Shown piece by piece: positions 8,030 through 16,820 of a stretch of 64,000 bases of DNA (its first letter is position 1; each line of letters starts with the position of its first letter). Source of the stretch: an uncultured Dehalococcoidia bacterium (GTDB lineage: Bacteria > Chloroflexota > Dehalococcoidia > Lucifugimonadales > UBA3495); the NCBI GenBank assembly GCA_951812625.1, contig CATOSP010000002.1, positions 1,870,788 to 1,934,787 of the forward strand, in the 5' to 3' direction. The translations under genes were made by a program, and so were the position numbers. A model generated the notes under the pieces. The model saw nothing but the letters and a program-made list of their open reading frames with translations, was not told where the DNA came from and did no database searches.

Positions 8030-9505
8030 ATGCGTTCAGCTTTAACCCGCAGCCCCAACTATAAGTACTGGGGATTCGGCGCAATCGCCATCACCACCTT
8101 CGCATCCGTCGCAGACCACGGCAGCGTCAATGTGGCGTTGCCGACCATCGCCGAACACTTCGATATCGACCTCCCGACCGTCCAATGGGTGGTCATATCC
8201 TTTGCCTTGACCGTCAGTGCCTTCCTGCTCCCTATGGGGCGCCTGTCCGACCTCGTGGGTCGTAAGGAGGTTTTTATAGCTGGATCGCTCCTGGCCGCGG
8301 TCGGGGCGGCTCTAGCGGGAGCTTCGTCCGTTTACTTCCTCCTGGTGTTTGCCCGAGTCCTCCAGGGTCTGGGCAACGCCATGAGTCAGGGCACGGGCAC
8401 AGCTATAGTCATATCCATCTTTCCTGGCTCGGAGCGGGGCAAGGCCATCGGAATGATAATGACCATAGTCGGCACTGGTTCCGTAGCCGGTCCTGCCGTG
8501 GGCGGCATCCTGACCGACACCCTGGGATGGCGATGGGCCTTCTACTACAACATACCCTTGTGCCTTATCGGGATGATCGCCAGCATGGTCGTATTGGAGG
8601 GCCGGAAGCGCCAGTTCGAGGATAGCGGCTCACCAGACGGCCATGGCTTTGATTGGCCTGGCGCGCTCCTTTCAACGGCGGCATTGGTTACCATCCTTCT
8701 CACCGTCATGAACATTCACAAGGTCGGACCGGCGTCGCCCTATATATCCGCCGGGTTCGTTGGATTCGTCGCGCTGTTCGCCAGCTTCATCTGGTGGGAA
8801 TTGCGTACGCCGTCCCCTATGCTCGACTTGACCTTCTTCAAGCGGATGACCTTCTCATTCGGCGTTTCGGCGGCATTCCTGACCTTCCTGGGTAGTTCAG
8901 CAACCCTGTTCCTGACGCCCTTCTACCTGCAAAAGGTGTTAGGATACGAGCCGATGCTGGCGGGGTTGATTGTAGTGCCTGGGGCAGCCTGCATGGCCAT
9001 CCTTGGACCGCTCTGTGGCCACCTTTCTGACCGCTTCGGCTGGCGAAAGTTCACGGTCGGGGGTCTCTGCCTTTCGGTCGCCGGGCTGGCCATGCTGTCA
9101 AGGGTCTCCGAAGACACTTCGGCACTCATGGTAATCCCCGCACTGATGCTCCAGAGCGGCGGCATGGGAGTGTTCTACTCGCCCAACACCAGCTCGATAC
9201 TGAGCGTTGTCGAACGGGGCAAATACGGAGTCGTCACTGCCTTTCTGAACCTGGTGCGGAACTCGGCAAACGTAGCCAGCGTCGCAGTGGCCACGGCCAT
9301 CGTCACTGCAACAATGGCGATTATGGGATACGAGCCGAGTCTGGCAGCCGTGACGGACGGGGCAGGGTCGGGGGTCAAAACAGCATTCGTATTCGGGATG
9401 AGAAACGCATACGTGATAATGATGTGCCTGATTCTGGCCGCTATGACCATGTCAGTATTCCGGTTCCGCCGGGTGGCGGAGATGCCCCCGGTCCCAACGA
9501 CTTAA
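8030..9505 (+). CDS. MFS drug-efflux transporter (DHA2 / EmrB-QacA type)
   Basis: Proton-driven major-facilitator exporter of 491 residues with about 14 hydrophobic segments, the size of the DHA2 family. Motif A (GRLSDLVGRKEVF) follows the second helix, and the motif C region is represented by GTGSVAGPAVGGIL in helix 5. A second copy of the motif A loop, GHLSDRFGWRKF, opens the second half. The ATG at 8030 is chosen; a TTG one codon upstream is possible. It is a stand-alone gene with its own putative promoter. Substrate unknown; drugs or metabolites are exported by relatives. Confidence 0.9.
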   Translation: MRSALTRSPNYKYWGFGAIAITTFASVADHGSVNVALPTIAEHFDIDLPTVQWVVISFALTVSAFLLPMGRLSDLVGRKEVFIAGSLLAAVGAALAGASSVYFLLVFARVLQGLGNAMSQGTGTAIVISIFPGSERGKAIGMIMTIVGTGSVAGPAVGGILTDTLGWRWAFYYNIPLCLIGMIASMVVLEGRKRQFEDSGSPDGHGFDWPGALLSTAALVTILLTVMNIHKVGPASPYISAGFVGFVALFASFIWWELRTPSPMLDLTFFKRMTFSFGVSAAFLTFLGSSATLFLTPFYLQKVLGYEPMLAGLIVVPGAACMAILGPLCGHLSDRFGWRKFTVGGLCLSVAGLAMLSRVSEDTSALMVIPALMLQSGGMGVFYSPNTSSILSVVERGKYGVVTAFLNLVRNSANVASVAVATAIVTATMAIMGYEPSLAAVTDGAGSGVKTAFVFGMRNAYVIMMCLILAAMTMSVFRFRRVAEMPPVPTT

Positions 9506-9542
9506 GGGATACAGGCCAAGGGGGCACCAACCGCCGGAGGTG

Positions 9543-10058
9543 TCAGCCTGGGGACTCGAAGGCCAGGGTCGCAAACCGCATGAACACACCTCCCCTCGGC
9601 GCTGCCAGCGGCCCGTTGGCCACTAGGCAGGCGAACACGTGCCTTGCTCCCGGCACCGCCCCCCCCGGAATCTCGACACGTTGCTGGGCGTTGATCCCGA
9701 CAATTACCCCGGTGGATCTGTCAATCTCTCCGTCGACCCATATCTCACCGTAGTTGTCGACGTTTGCCTCCAGGAACATGCGAGCACCGGAAATGCTCAT
9801 CCCATCGATACTCTCCGGCAACTCCACGGCGATGCGATACCACGCGAAGGTAAGTCCTTCGGACAAGCTGGCGCGGATATCGGCACAGATATCCCAGCTT
9901 GAATCATCATAGTCTGGGAGACGAGCCGGGGACGACAGCAAACGGGCAGTCAGCCCCTCATTGGGTTCGCCGGGCACAAATCCGGGACCGACTCTCCACT
10001 GCCCTTTCAACTTGGCCCGGTCTTCTTCCTTGTTCAGGTCCAGTGCAACTCTGGGCAT
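9543..10058 (-). CDS. Glycoside-hydrolase-2-like sugar-binding (jelly-roll) domain protein
   Basis: 171 residues with the look of the N-terminal galactose-binding-like domain of GH2 enzymes: W-R-V-G-P-G, an Asp-Ser-Ser-Trp turn, FAWYRIAVELPE, MFLEANVDNYGEIWVDGE and a later ACLVANGPLAAPRGG segment. There is no catalytic domain, so it may be a stand-alone lectin or an accessory subunit. GGAGGTG sits well upstream of the ATG. Its downstream end faces the MFS gene. The assignment rests on pattern recognition only. Confidence 0.55.
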   Translation of the reverse strand: MPRVALDLNKEEDRAKLKGQWRVGPGFVPGEPNEGLTARLLSSPARLPDYDDSSWDICADIRASLSEGLTFAWYRIAVELPESIDGMSISGARMFLEANVDNYGEIWVDGEIDRSTGVIVGINAQQRVEIPGGAVPGARHVFACLVANGPLAAPRGGVFMRFATLAFESPG

Positions 10059-10173
10059 GACGCACCTCCAATTTAGAGTTTCGGCGCACCAGTGTGTTTC
10101 CGGTGCGCCGTCGATTGCCCCTGAGAGGGTCGGGGCTTGGCCAGTCCGCCCCCAGAATCAATGATTGGAAAGC

Positions 10174-11055
10174 CTACCCCGTAGCCTCCTTAACCCGGCG
10201 GATGGCGTCGATATGCTGGTCGGGAGTCCCGGAACCGCCGGTGCCAACCGACATGTGGGTAGCGCCCAACTCGGTCCAGGTCTTTACCTCGGTGATCCAG
10301 TCCTCCGGGCCCTGCCCATTGGCGGTGATCCTACCCTCAAGACCGATGTCAGAAGCATCACGTCCTGCCGCCTCGGCATACCCGCGTACCTTCTCGATAG
10401 CGCCCCGGCCCGTCTCGTCGGGTGCGAACATCGGCAGCCAGCCATCTGCCATCCGGCCAACCCGGCGTAGTACCCGGTCGGTGGGAATGGGGCTCGCTGA
10501 ACCCCCAGCCCCCATCCAGATGGGGATTGGTCGCTGCACTGGCAGGGGTTTGATTCCGGCGTGGGTTATCTTGTGGAATTTACCTTCGAAGCTGATGACT
10601 TCCTTGGTCCAGAGCTCCCGCAGTAGGGTAATCTGCTCCTCGCACTTGCGACCGCGAGTGTGAAAGTCCTCCCCTAGGGCCTCGTACTCCACGGGGTTCC
10701 AACCTACGCCGATGCCCATCCGCAGCCGGCCATCGCTCAACACGTCCACCTCGGCTGCCTGCTTGGCCACAAGGGCGGTCTGGCGCTGGGGCAAAATCAG
10801 AATGCCCGTCACCAAATGGATCTTCTTCGTAATCGCCGCCAGGTATGCCATGAGGGTAAACGGTTCATGAATATAGCTCTCGTGAGTATAAGGGAATCGG
10901 GGAACTTCCGGGTGATGTTGCGGGTCCGCACCGAGCACATGGTCCAGGATGCGGATATGGCTATATCCAAGGTCTTCTGCGGCCTGTACGTAGTCCTTCA
11001 CCGCGGCGAGGTCTGAGGCAAACTCGACGATGGGAACTGTCACTCCAATCTGCAT
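10174..11055 (-). CDS. LLM-class F420-dependent oxidoreductase, TIGR03619-like (2 of 7)
   Basis: 293-residue short LLM enzyme. Features are MQIGVTVPIVEF, IRILDHVLGADP, the TGILILPQRQTALVAKQAAEVD-type segment and the LSDGRLRMGIGVGWNPVEYEALG loop, which in this subfamily goes with coenzyme F420 rather than FMN. GPIWMGAGG-like and DGWLPMF elements are in the second half. GAGGGAGC precedes the ATG. Its closest relative in the window is the enzyme at 62435-63280. Substrate unknown. Confidence 0.85.
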   Translation of the reverse strand: MQIGVTVPIVEFASDLAAVKDYVQAAEDLGYSHIRILDHVLGADPQHHPEVPRFPYTHESYIHEPFTLMAYLAAITKKIHLVTGILILPQRQTALVAKQAAEVDVLSDGRLRMGIGVGWNPVEYEALGEDFHTRGRKCEEQITLLRELWTKEVISFEGKFHKITHAGIKPLPVQRPIPIWMGAGGSASPIPTDRVLRRVGRMADGWLPMFAPDETGRGAIEKVRGYAEAAGRDASDIGLEGRITANGQGPEDWITEVKTWTELGATHMSVGTGGSGTPDQHIDAIRRVKEATG

Positions 11056-11153
11056 CTCAATGCTCCCTCAATTGGCATTCTGCCCTGCATATGATCATGG
11101 CCAAAACGTATCACAGCCCCGGTACCCGCGCAATCCCGGTGCCTGATAGCCAC

Positions 11154-11162
11154 TGGTATAAT
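11154..11162 (+). promoter_or_regulatory. Extended -10 promoter of the CoA-transferase/LLM operon
   Basis: TGG followed directly by a perfect TATAAT (11157-11162) makes a strong extended -10. A start site near 11169 would give a leader of about 28 bases carrying the GGGAGG ribosome binding site at 11182-11187. Confidence 0.6.
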
Positions 11163-11196
11163 ACGGGCGAAATCCGGGGCCGGGAGGACGACGTCT

Positions 11197-12441
11197 ATGG
11201 AGTCTGGCAGCGCATTGCTCCCACACCAGTTTGGTCCGCTCCAGGGAATCCGCATCATTTCCAGCGGCACCATCATTGCCCAACCGTTCGCCGCGGCGCT
11301 GGCCGCCGAAATGGGGGCAGAAGTAGTGCAGGTGGAACGGCCTGGCGTGGGAGATGCCGTTTGGAGGAACATTGAGTTTCCGATCCAGGGAGACAACGGA
11401 CGCGCCGTGGCCGCTGGTTGGGTCCAGGACCGGCGTAACACGTTCCATGTAACACTTGACCTGTCCACCAGCCAGGGCAAGGACATGTTCCTCGGCCTGC
11501 TGACCCAGGCCGACATCTGGATGGAAAGCTCAATCCCCGGCACCTATACCGGGTGGGGTCTGGACGACGCAACCATCCTTGCGGCCAATCCGGGACTGGT
11601 CATTACACATGTCTCCGGCTATGGACAGGGCGGTCACCCTGACTACCTGGGCCGGGCTTCTTACGACTTCATCGGCCAGGGGTTCGGCGGGCTGATGAAC
11701 CTTACCGGCTTCCCTGAACCCGATCCCCCCGTCAGGGCGGCCCCGTGGACAGGCGACTACATCACCGCCCTTTATTGCCTCTGGTCCACTCTGGCCGGCT
11801 ACATCAACACCCAGCGCACCGGCAAGGGCCAGGTCATCGACCTGGCCCAATATGAAGCGATACACCGGATCCTTGCCGGTACTATGGTCGCATACTACGA
11901 ACTTGGCCTAAACCGCGAGCGTTCGGGCAACGCCGGGGGCATCATCCAGCCCTACGACACCTACCAGGCTGCCGACGGCTGGGTCAACATCGCCGCCCTC
12001 GGCGGTCCTTTCAACAGGATCTGCGAAGTGCTTGGCCTCGACCCTTCGGATGAGAAGTGGCAGAGCGCGTCCCACACCCCTGACACTCCCCAGTGGTACG
12101 AGTTCGATGCCATCATGCGCGGCTGGGTCGAAGAGCGTACCGTACAGGAGGTAGTGGCAACCCTCAACGCCGCCCAGGTGGGTTGCTCCATCATAATGAC
12201 CCCGCGCGACATGGCCGAAGACCCCCATTATGAGGCCCGTAACGTCCACATCGAATGGGAGGACGTCGGACTTGGCAAAACAGTCAAGGGCACCGGCGTA
12301 TTCCCCAAGTTCTCTGACACGCCTGGACAGGTTTGGCGCGGCTCGGTGCCACTGGGCCACGACAATGACTTGGTGTTCCAACGCTTGCTTGGTCTCTCCC
12401 AGACCGAAATAACCCAGCTAAGAGAGCAGGGTGTTATCTGA
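11197..12441 (+). CDS. CaiB/BaiF family III CoA-transferase (1 of 2)
   Basis: Family III CoA-transferases move CoA between acyl-CoA donors and carboxylic acids. The 414-residue protein starts with the GPLQGIRIISSGT segment, followed by AAEMGAEVVQVE, RNTFHVTLDLSTSQGKDMF and NPGLVITHVSGYGQGG, all typical. The catalytic Asp is expected in the loop after RASYDFIGQGFGG; I place it at the D of YDFIGQ, which should be checked by alignment. GGGAGG gives a clear start. Its stop overlaps the start of the downstream LLM gene by one base, suggesting CoA activation and oxidation of the same compound. Confidence 0.88.
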   Translation: MESGSALLPHQFGPLQGIRIISSGTIIAQPFAAALAAEMGAEVVQVERPGVGDAVWRNIEFPIQGDNGRAVAAGWVQDRRNTFHVTLDLSTSQGKDMFLGLLTQADIWMESSIPGTYTGWGLDDATILAANPGLVITHVSGYGQGGHPDYLGRASYDFIGQGFGGLMNLTGFPEPDPPVRAAPWTGDYITALYCLWSTLAGYINTQRTGKGQVIDLAQYEAIHRILAGTMVAYYELGLNRERSGNAGGIIQPYDTYQAADGWVNIAALGGPFNRICEVLGLDPSDEKWQSASHTPDTPQWYEFDAIMRGWVEERTVQEVVATLNAAQVGCSIIMTPRDMAEDPHYEARNVHIEWEDVGLGKTVKGTGVFPKFSDTPGQVWRGSVPLGHDNDLVFQRLLGLSQTEITQLREQGVI

Positions 12442-13556
12442 TGAAATTCCATGCCTTCATGCTGCCAACCATTGGCCGACGCCCCGAGCTGGAACAGGGC
12501 ATGGCAGGGACCCGGGACGATCTCTACCAGCGAATGCTCCATGAGATAGTCGAGCAGGCCCGTTACGCCGAGGAGTTGGGGTATTACGGCGTCGGATTCA
12601 CCGAGCACCACTTCCATGTCGAGGGGTTCGAGCTTTCCACCAATCCCCTTCTGCTGGACGCCCATGTAGCGGCCCACACCGAGCGCATCAAGGTAGGCCA
12701 GCTCGCGCTGGTGCTCCCGACCCATCATCCGCTGCGGGTAGCCGAAGACCTGGCCATGCTGGACCAGATGACCCGTGGCCGCGCCTACGCCGGTTTCGCC
12801 CGCGGCTACCAGACCCGGTGGGTCAACACCCTCGGCCAACCCCTGGGCCTTGGCGCGACATCGTCGGACAAGTCCGATGTGGACGCCCGCAACCGCGCCG
12901 CCTTCGAGGAAGCCTGGCGCATCATCAAGCTGGCCTGGACCTCCGACACCTTCTCCTTTGACGGACAGTTTTGGAAAATCCCGCCACCGGACACCGTTTG
13001 GGACCTGCCTCCCACCCACCAATGGGGTACCGGATCAGACCCGGACGGAACGCTGCGTGAGGTAGGCATCGTCCCCAAACCCTTCCAGAAACCTCACCCC
13101 GATGTCTACGCTCCCTTCACCTACAGCGCGACAACCGCCCGCTTCTGGGCCCGGGAGGGTGGGTGCCCGGTGGTCCTGTCCGACAACGTGGAGTTTTGCC
13201 AGGGCCTCTTTCTGGCATACCTGGACGAAGCCCGTTCGGCAGGCAGAGACTTGAAACTTGGCCAGGGCATCGCAATGGGCGCGACCCTATGCATAGGGGA
13301 GACCGAGGAGCAGGCCCAGGAGTTGCGAGAGCTATTCGACTGGGTATTCGCAACTTGGTTCGGTGCATTCGGGTTCCCGCCGGGCCTGGTGCTGCAGGGC
13401 ACCCCCGATCAGGTCACCCGCCAGATCAGGGAGCTTCACGACGTCCTGAACTTTGAGGAACTGTTCCTCTGGCTGAACACCGGCCTCTACGAACATGACG
13501 TGATGATGCGCCAGTTGGAGCTATTCGGAACCAAAGTAATGCCTCACTTCGACTGA
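12441..13556 (+). CDS. LLM-class flavin-dependent monooxygenase coupled to a CoA-transferase (3 of 7)
   Basis: 371-residue luciferase-like enzyme. Motifs are VGFTEHHFHVEGF, the RIKVGQLALVLPTHHPLRVAEDLAMLD segment, RGRAYAGFARGYQTR and, near the C-terminus, LQGTPDQVTRQIREL. The ATG overlaps the upstream stop (TGATG), so translation is probably coupled to that of the CaiB-type CoA-transferase. An insertion after residue 130 rich in Asp and Trp lengthens the barrel loop. The coupling implies that its substrate or product is a CoA ester or the acid released from one. Confidence 0.88.
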   Translation: MKFHAFMLPTIGRRPELEQGMAGTRDDLYQRMLHEIVEQARYAEELGYYGVGFTEHHFHVEGFELSTNPLLLDAHVAAHTERIKVGQLALVLPTHHPLRVAEDLAMLDQMTRGRAYAGFARGYQTRWVNTLGQPLGLGATSSDKSDVDARNRAAFEEAWRIIKLAWTSDTFSFDGQFWKIPPPDTVWDLPPTHQWGTGSDPDGTLREVGIVPKPFQKPHPDVYAPFTYSATTARFWAREGGCPVVLSDNVEFCQGLFLAYLDEARSAGRDLKLGQGIAMGATLCIGETEEQAQELRELFDWVFATWFGAFGFPPGLVLQGTPDQVTRQIRELHDVLNFEELFLWLNTGLYEHDVMMRQLELFGTKVMPHFD

Positions 13557-13620
13557 CCGGCCATCGCTCCTCGGGGAAGGGCGAAACCCCTGTGGTAGCT
13601 GGATGTCCTCCGCTCAGGTT

Positions 13621-14349
13621 CTAATGACTGCCCCCGCCGTTCCCTCTCGCCTTCCAGTCGGCAACCCACTCCAGCACCTCGGCCAGAGGCGCCACATCGG
13701 CATACTTCTGGTCCATGTCGAACAGGTTGATCGCGTGGGTAGCCTCGTGCCGGTCGAACACGCACTCCTCAACCACGATCATGCGGTACCGGTTGGTGCA
13801 GCCATCCACCACGCTCGCCCGGACACAGCCGCTGGTGCTCTCCCCGCAGGTGATGATGGTGTCCACTCCCAGGTAGTTCAGGTGCCCGGTCAATGGCGTG
13901 CCCCAGAATGCGCTGGGAGACGACTTGCGGATCACGGCCTCTCCGTCAATCGGAGCAACTTCATCGATTATGTAGTATTGCCGTTTCCGGCGTTCCTCCA
14001 TCTCCGGAGAATCGCCGCCCGAGTACAGGCCACCCCTTCTCCTCGACCAGCCCTCAATCCCGGCCCCGTCCAATCCCGTGGCGTGTACCACCGGAATGTC
14101 CGCATCTCTGGCCGCCTGCAATAGTGTCTGGATGTGAGGAACGGCATCCCAGGCCGCCAGACCGCAACTGCCCGGCCAGTCCTCGATCGCTTCCAGCAAA
14201 GGTTGCGGCTCGTCTCCGTAGACCCAGCGGTACAGGTCAATCAGCAGCAGCGCCGGCCTCTCGCCAAACCCGACGTGACGCCTCCCAGTCATGGCCAGAT
14301 GCGCCCTGTCCTGCTCGGTCAGGAACCGTTCCCATACCCGCTCTGCCAT
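13621..14349 (-). CDS. Isochorismatase-family cysteine hydrolase
   Basis: 242-residue hydrolase of the isochorismatase/nicotinamidase fold. The catalytic triad pattern is visible: Asp in ALLLIDLYR, Lys in VIRKSSPSAFWGT, and Cys in TIITCGESTSGCVRAS, which is the nucleophile region of N-carbamoylsarcosine amidase and maleamate amidase relatives. The ATG at 14349 has GGAGGAG just upstream; codons from 14415 are in frame but lack a ribosome binding site. It is convergent with the CoA-transferase/LLM operon and divergent from the selenoprotein operon. An amide or carbamoyl substrate is likely. Confidence 0.85.
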   Translation of the reverse strand: MAERVWERFLTEQDRAHLAMTGRRHVGFGERPALLLIDLYRWVYGDEPQPLLEAIEDWPGSCGLAAWDAVPHIQTLLQAARDADIPVVHATGLDGAGIEGWSRRRGGLYSGGDSPEMEERRKRQYYIIDEVAPIDGEAVIRKSSPSAFWGTPLTGHLNYLGVDTIITCGESTSGCVRASVVDGCTNRYRMIVVEECVFDRHEATHAINLFDMDQKYADVAPLAEVLEWVADWKARGNGGGSH

Positions 14350-14466
14350 TGCTCCTCCGGACCCGGCGCCCTGATTGGACACCGGTCCGGGCGTCAGGTG
14401 AGATGAATCTACCATCCCGCCAAAACACCGTCAACGATACTCATGGCAGCCGGCAACAGGCTCAAG

Positions 14467-14496
14467 TTGACACCCCATATCTCGCTGGTTCAGAAT
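14467..14496 (+). promoter_or_regulatory. Promoter of the cupin/NIPSNAP/Grd-like operon
   Basis: A consensus TTGACA (14467-14472) is followed after 18 bases by CAGAAT (14491-14496), a 4/6 match to the -10. Transcription starting near 14503 supports the GTG at 14538 as first start codon. Confidence 0.5.
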
Positions 14497-14537
14497 AAGT
14501 GCAACCCATCGGCAACACGACCAAGAGGAGGCTATCA

Positions 14538-15116
14538 GTGACGCAAACAACCGCATACTCGATGGACGCATTCATAGATGACGTAAAGGACATTTTCGCC
14601 AACATCAGCGACCCGAAGGCCCAGGCCGAGGCTGTCGCAGATCACTTGAAGGACCTTCTGGCCGTTCCCGGCTGGCTCGAGGAGCGACTTGACCTTCCCG
14701 AGGAAGGCGGCTACGGGCGTATGGACCTCCACCTTGAAGAGGACTCCGGCCACCCCGGCCCCGGCTGGCTGCTCATGTGCTCAGTGCAGCGCCCCGGTCA
14801 GGACAATCTCCCCCACGACCACGGTGCCGCGTGGGTGGTCTACGGCGTTTACGACGGCGCAATCGAGCAGACCAAGTGGCGCTGGTTCTTCCCCGGCGAA
14901 GGCGTCAAAGAGGCCAGCATCAAGGAGACCGGCCGCTTCACCCAGCGCGATGGTTCAGTCGCCTACTTCCTCCCCGGTGAGATCCACAACACCCGCAACG
15001 TGATCGGTACCGAGGGCCGCTCCCTGGTGGTCCGCTTGGAGTCCCAGAAGCTGGACCGCATCACCCGGTACCAGTACAACCCGCTGGACAACAGTATGCG
15101 CGTAATGGACCGGTAG
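14538..15116 (+). CDS. Cupin protein (cysteine-dioxygenase-like double-stranded beta-helix)
   Basis: 192 residues. A helical N-terminal segment (DAFIDDVKDIFANI) precedes a cupin barrel with LPHDHGAAWVVYGVYDG, a probable first metal-binding motif with two His, and FLPGEIHNTRN carrying the second-motif His. This is close to cysteine-dioxygenase-like proteins, although the diagnostic Cys-Tyr crosslink cannot be confirmed here. The GTG at 14538 is preceded by GAGGAGG; the frame is open from 14499 but that start would precede the predicted transcript. First gene of the operon with the Grd-like selenoprotein. A role in sulfur or amine chemistry is inferred only. Confidence 0.65.
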   Translation: MTQTTAYSMDAFIDDVKDIFANISDPKAQAEAVADHLKDLLAVPGWLEERLDLPEEGGYGRMDLHLEEDSGHPGPGWLLMCSVQRPGQDNLPHDHGAAWVVYGVYDGAIEQTKWRWFFPGEGVKEASIKETGRFTQRDGSVAYFLPGEIHNTRNVIGTEGRSLVVRLESQKLDRITRYQYNPLDNSMRVMDR

Positions 15117-15145
15117 GCACGCCCGCCGGATAGGAGGACGCGACT

Positions 15146-15439
15146 ATGATCTCTCAACTTCGCACCTACACCGTCAACCGCGGCATGATGGACGAGTGGG
15201 TCAAGCTGTTCTCCGAGCAGTTGGTCCCTATGCAGGAAAAGCACGGCATCCGTATCGACGGGATGTGGGTCAACGAGGCCAAGGACCAGTTCATCTGGAT
15301 TCGCAGCTTCAACGATGCCGATGACGTGAAGGCCAAGGAAGCCGCCTTCTATGGCTCCCCGGAATGGCAGGGAGTGATGGGCCACGCCCGCAGCCACCTC
15401 GCCAAGACCGTTGTCGAGACTATGGAGCCAGCCGCTTAA
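15146..15439 (+). CDS. NIPSNAP-family small protein
   Basis: 97 residues of the dimeric alpha/beta-barrel superfamily. It begins MISQLRTYTVNRGMMDEWV and has the central FIWIRSFNDADDVKAKE strand-helix, both typical of NIPSNAP proteins. AGGAGG lies about seven bases upstream of the ATG. It lies between the cupin gene and the Grd-like genes with short gaps, so it is very probably in the same operon. NIPSNAP proteins have no agreed enzymatic role; binding of a small hydrophobic or amine compound is possible. Confidence 0.8.
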   Translation: MISQLRTYTVNRGMMDEWVKLFSEQLVPMQEKHGIRIDGMWVNEAKDQFIWIRSFNDADDVKAKEAAFYGSPEWQGVMGHARSHLAKTVVETMEPAA

Positions 15440-15469
15440 CCGGCTCCAAACAACCACAGGAAGGTTGCC

Positions 15470-16771
15470 TTGGCATTAGCTCTGGCCCTGCACCCAGTCA
15501 AGGATATGGTCGTCGGGGTGGAGACCGCTCTCGATGGCACGACGCTTCAGGTTGGCCTGGAGGAGTTACGACGGCATGTTCTGGAAGACCGCCGCCTGGA
15601 GTCCGTTGACCTGGAGGTAGTCAACCCCGGTGATTCTTGCCGGGTGGGCTATGTCTTCGACATCATAGAACCTCGGGCCAAGGAACCGGGAACTGGCAGC
15701 GACTTCCCCGGAATCTTCGGCCCGATTGCCAATGCCGGTCAGGGGACGACCCACGTCCTCAAGGGCGCGGCAGTCACGGTGGTTGACGGCGGGCAGCCCG
15801 GCGGTGAGCACGGCCACGTGACCCGGCGCGGCGGTATGACGAAAATCCTCGAGATGAGCGGCCCCGCCTCTGAAGCGTCGCCCTACTCCACTATGTGCCA
15901 CCTGGTGATGGTTCCCCACGCCTACTCTAACGTCGAGAGGCACAGCGTCCTGAACGCCCTCCGGCTGGCATCGGTCAAGGCTGCGGTCTACCTGGGCAAA
16001 GCCGGGGTTGGCCAACCTCCCGCATCCACCGACGTTCTCGACCTGGAAGGACCGCACATAAACGGTCGCCAGGGACTGCCCCGCGTGGCCTACATAGGCC
16101 AGGTCCACGGCCACCAGCACGGGACTGACTCCGACGAGCACATCGTATACGGCGCCAACACCCGGGGTATGCTGCCCGTGCCCCTGCACCCCAACGAATG
16201 GCTCGACGGGGCTGTCGTCATATCCTACTCATGGGGCGCCCGCGGCCTGGAGACCTTCTATCACCAGAACCATCCCATCATCCTGGAACTGTACCGTATG
16301 CACCGCGCCGGGGACCTGACCTTCACGGGCTGCATCGCCACCGTCGCCTCAGACCTACAGCAGGAACTAAGCCGCAACAGCATGTTGGCGGCTAATCTCG
16401 CTAAGTGGGGTCTTGGCGCCGACGGCGCAATAGTTACCAAGTACGCCGGCGGTGCACCCCATACCGAGATGTTCGAGACCGCCCGGTGGTGCGAGCAGCT
16501 GGGCGTCAAGACCGCCATCCTCGTCAGCGACACCGCGCCCGACCGTCGGGCGGAGTCGGCGGCGCTGATGCAGATTCCCGGCGTCGATGCGATAGTAAAT
16601 CTCAGCGAGGGAGCAGATGTTGCGTGGCCCGCGCAGCCGGTTTCCCGCGTCATCGCCGGCAACGGTGATGTGGCGGCCACCCTGGCATCCGCCGAAATAC
16701 TGCGTTCGGGAGACGTCTGCGGTGTGGTCAACAACCAGGGAGCCTCAAGTCTTCAGTCCATCGTCTACTGA
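15470..16771 (+). CDS. Glycine/sarcosine/betaine reductase component B, GrdE/GrdG-like subunit (apparently without pyruvoyl Cys)
   Basis: 433 residues matching the component B proprotein family in length and in segments such as LEVVNPGDSCRVGYVFDIIEPR, HGTDSDEHIVYGANTRG, EWLDGAVV and FYHQNHPIILELY, and in the closing VCGVVNNQGASSLQS. In characterised GrdE/GrdG/PrdA proteins a Cys shortly before the Tyr-His-Gln-Asn stretch is cleaved to form a pyruvoyl group that binds the substrate amine. Here no Cys occurs between residues 144 and 287, so processing appears to be lost. The start is a TTG at 15470 with AGGAAGG upstream. The partner selenoprotein follows 49 bases downstream. Confidence 0.8.
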   Translation: MALALALHPVKDMVVGVETALDGTTLQVGLEELRRHVLEDRRLESVDLEVVNPGDSCRVGYVFDIIEPRAKEPGTGSDFPGIFGPIANAGQGTTHVLKGAAVTVVDGGQPGGEHGHVTRRGGMTKILEMSGPASEASPYSTMCHLVMVPHAYSNVERHSVLNALRLASVKAAVYLGKAGVGQPPASTDVLDLEGPHINGRQGLPRVAYIGQVHGHQHGTDSDEHIVYGANTRGMLPVPLHPNEWLDGAVVISYSWGARGLETFYHQNHPIILELYRMHRAGDLTFTGCIATVASDLQQELSRNSMLAANLAKWGLGADGAIVTKYAGGAPHTEMFETARWCEQLGVKTAILVSDTAPDRRAESAALMQIPGVDAIVNLSEGADVAWPAQPVSRVIAGNGDVAATLASAEILRSGDVCGVVNNQGASSLQSIVY

Positions 16772-16820
16772 CCTTCCAGCCAACCCCAGACCGGGGATTT
16801 CCCCGCCACGGAGGAACATC

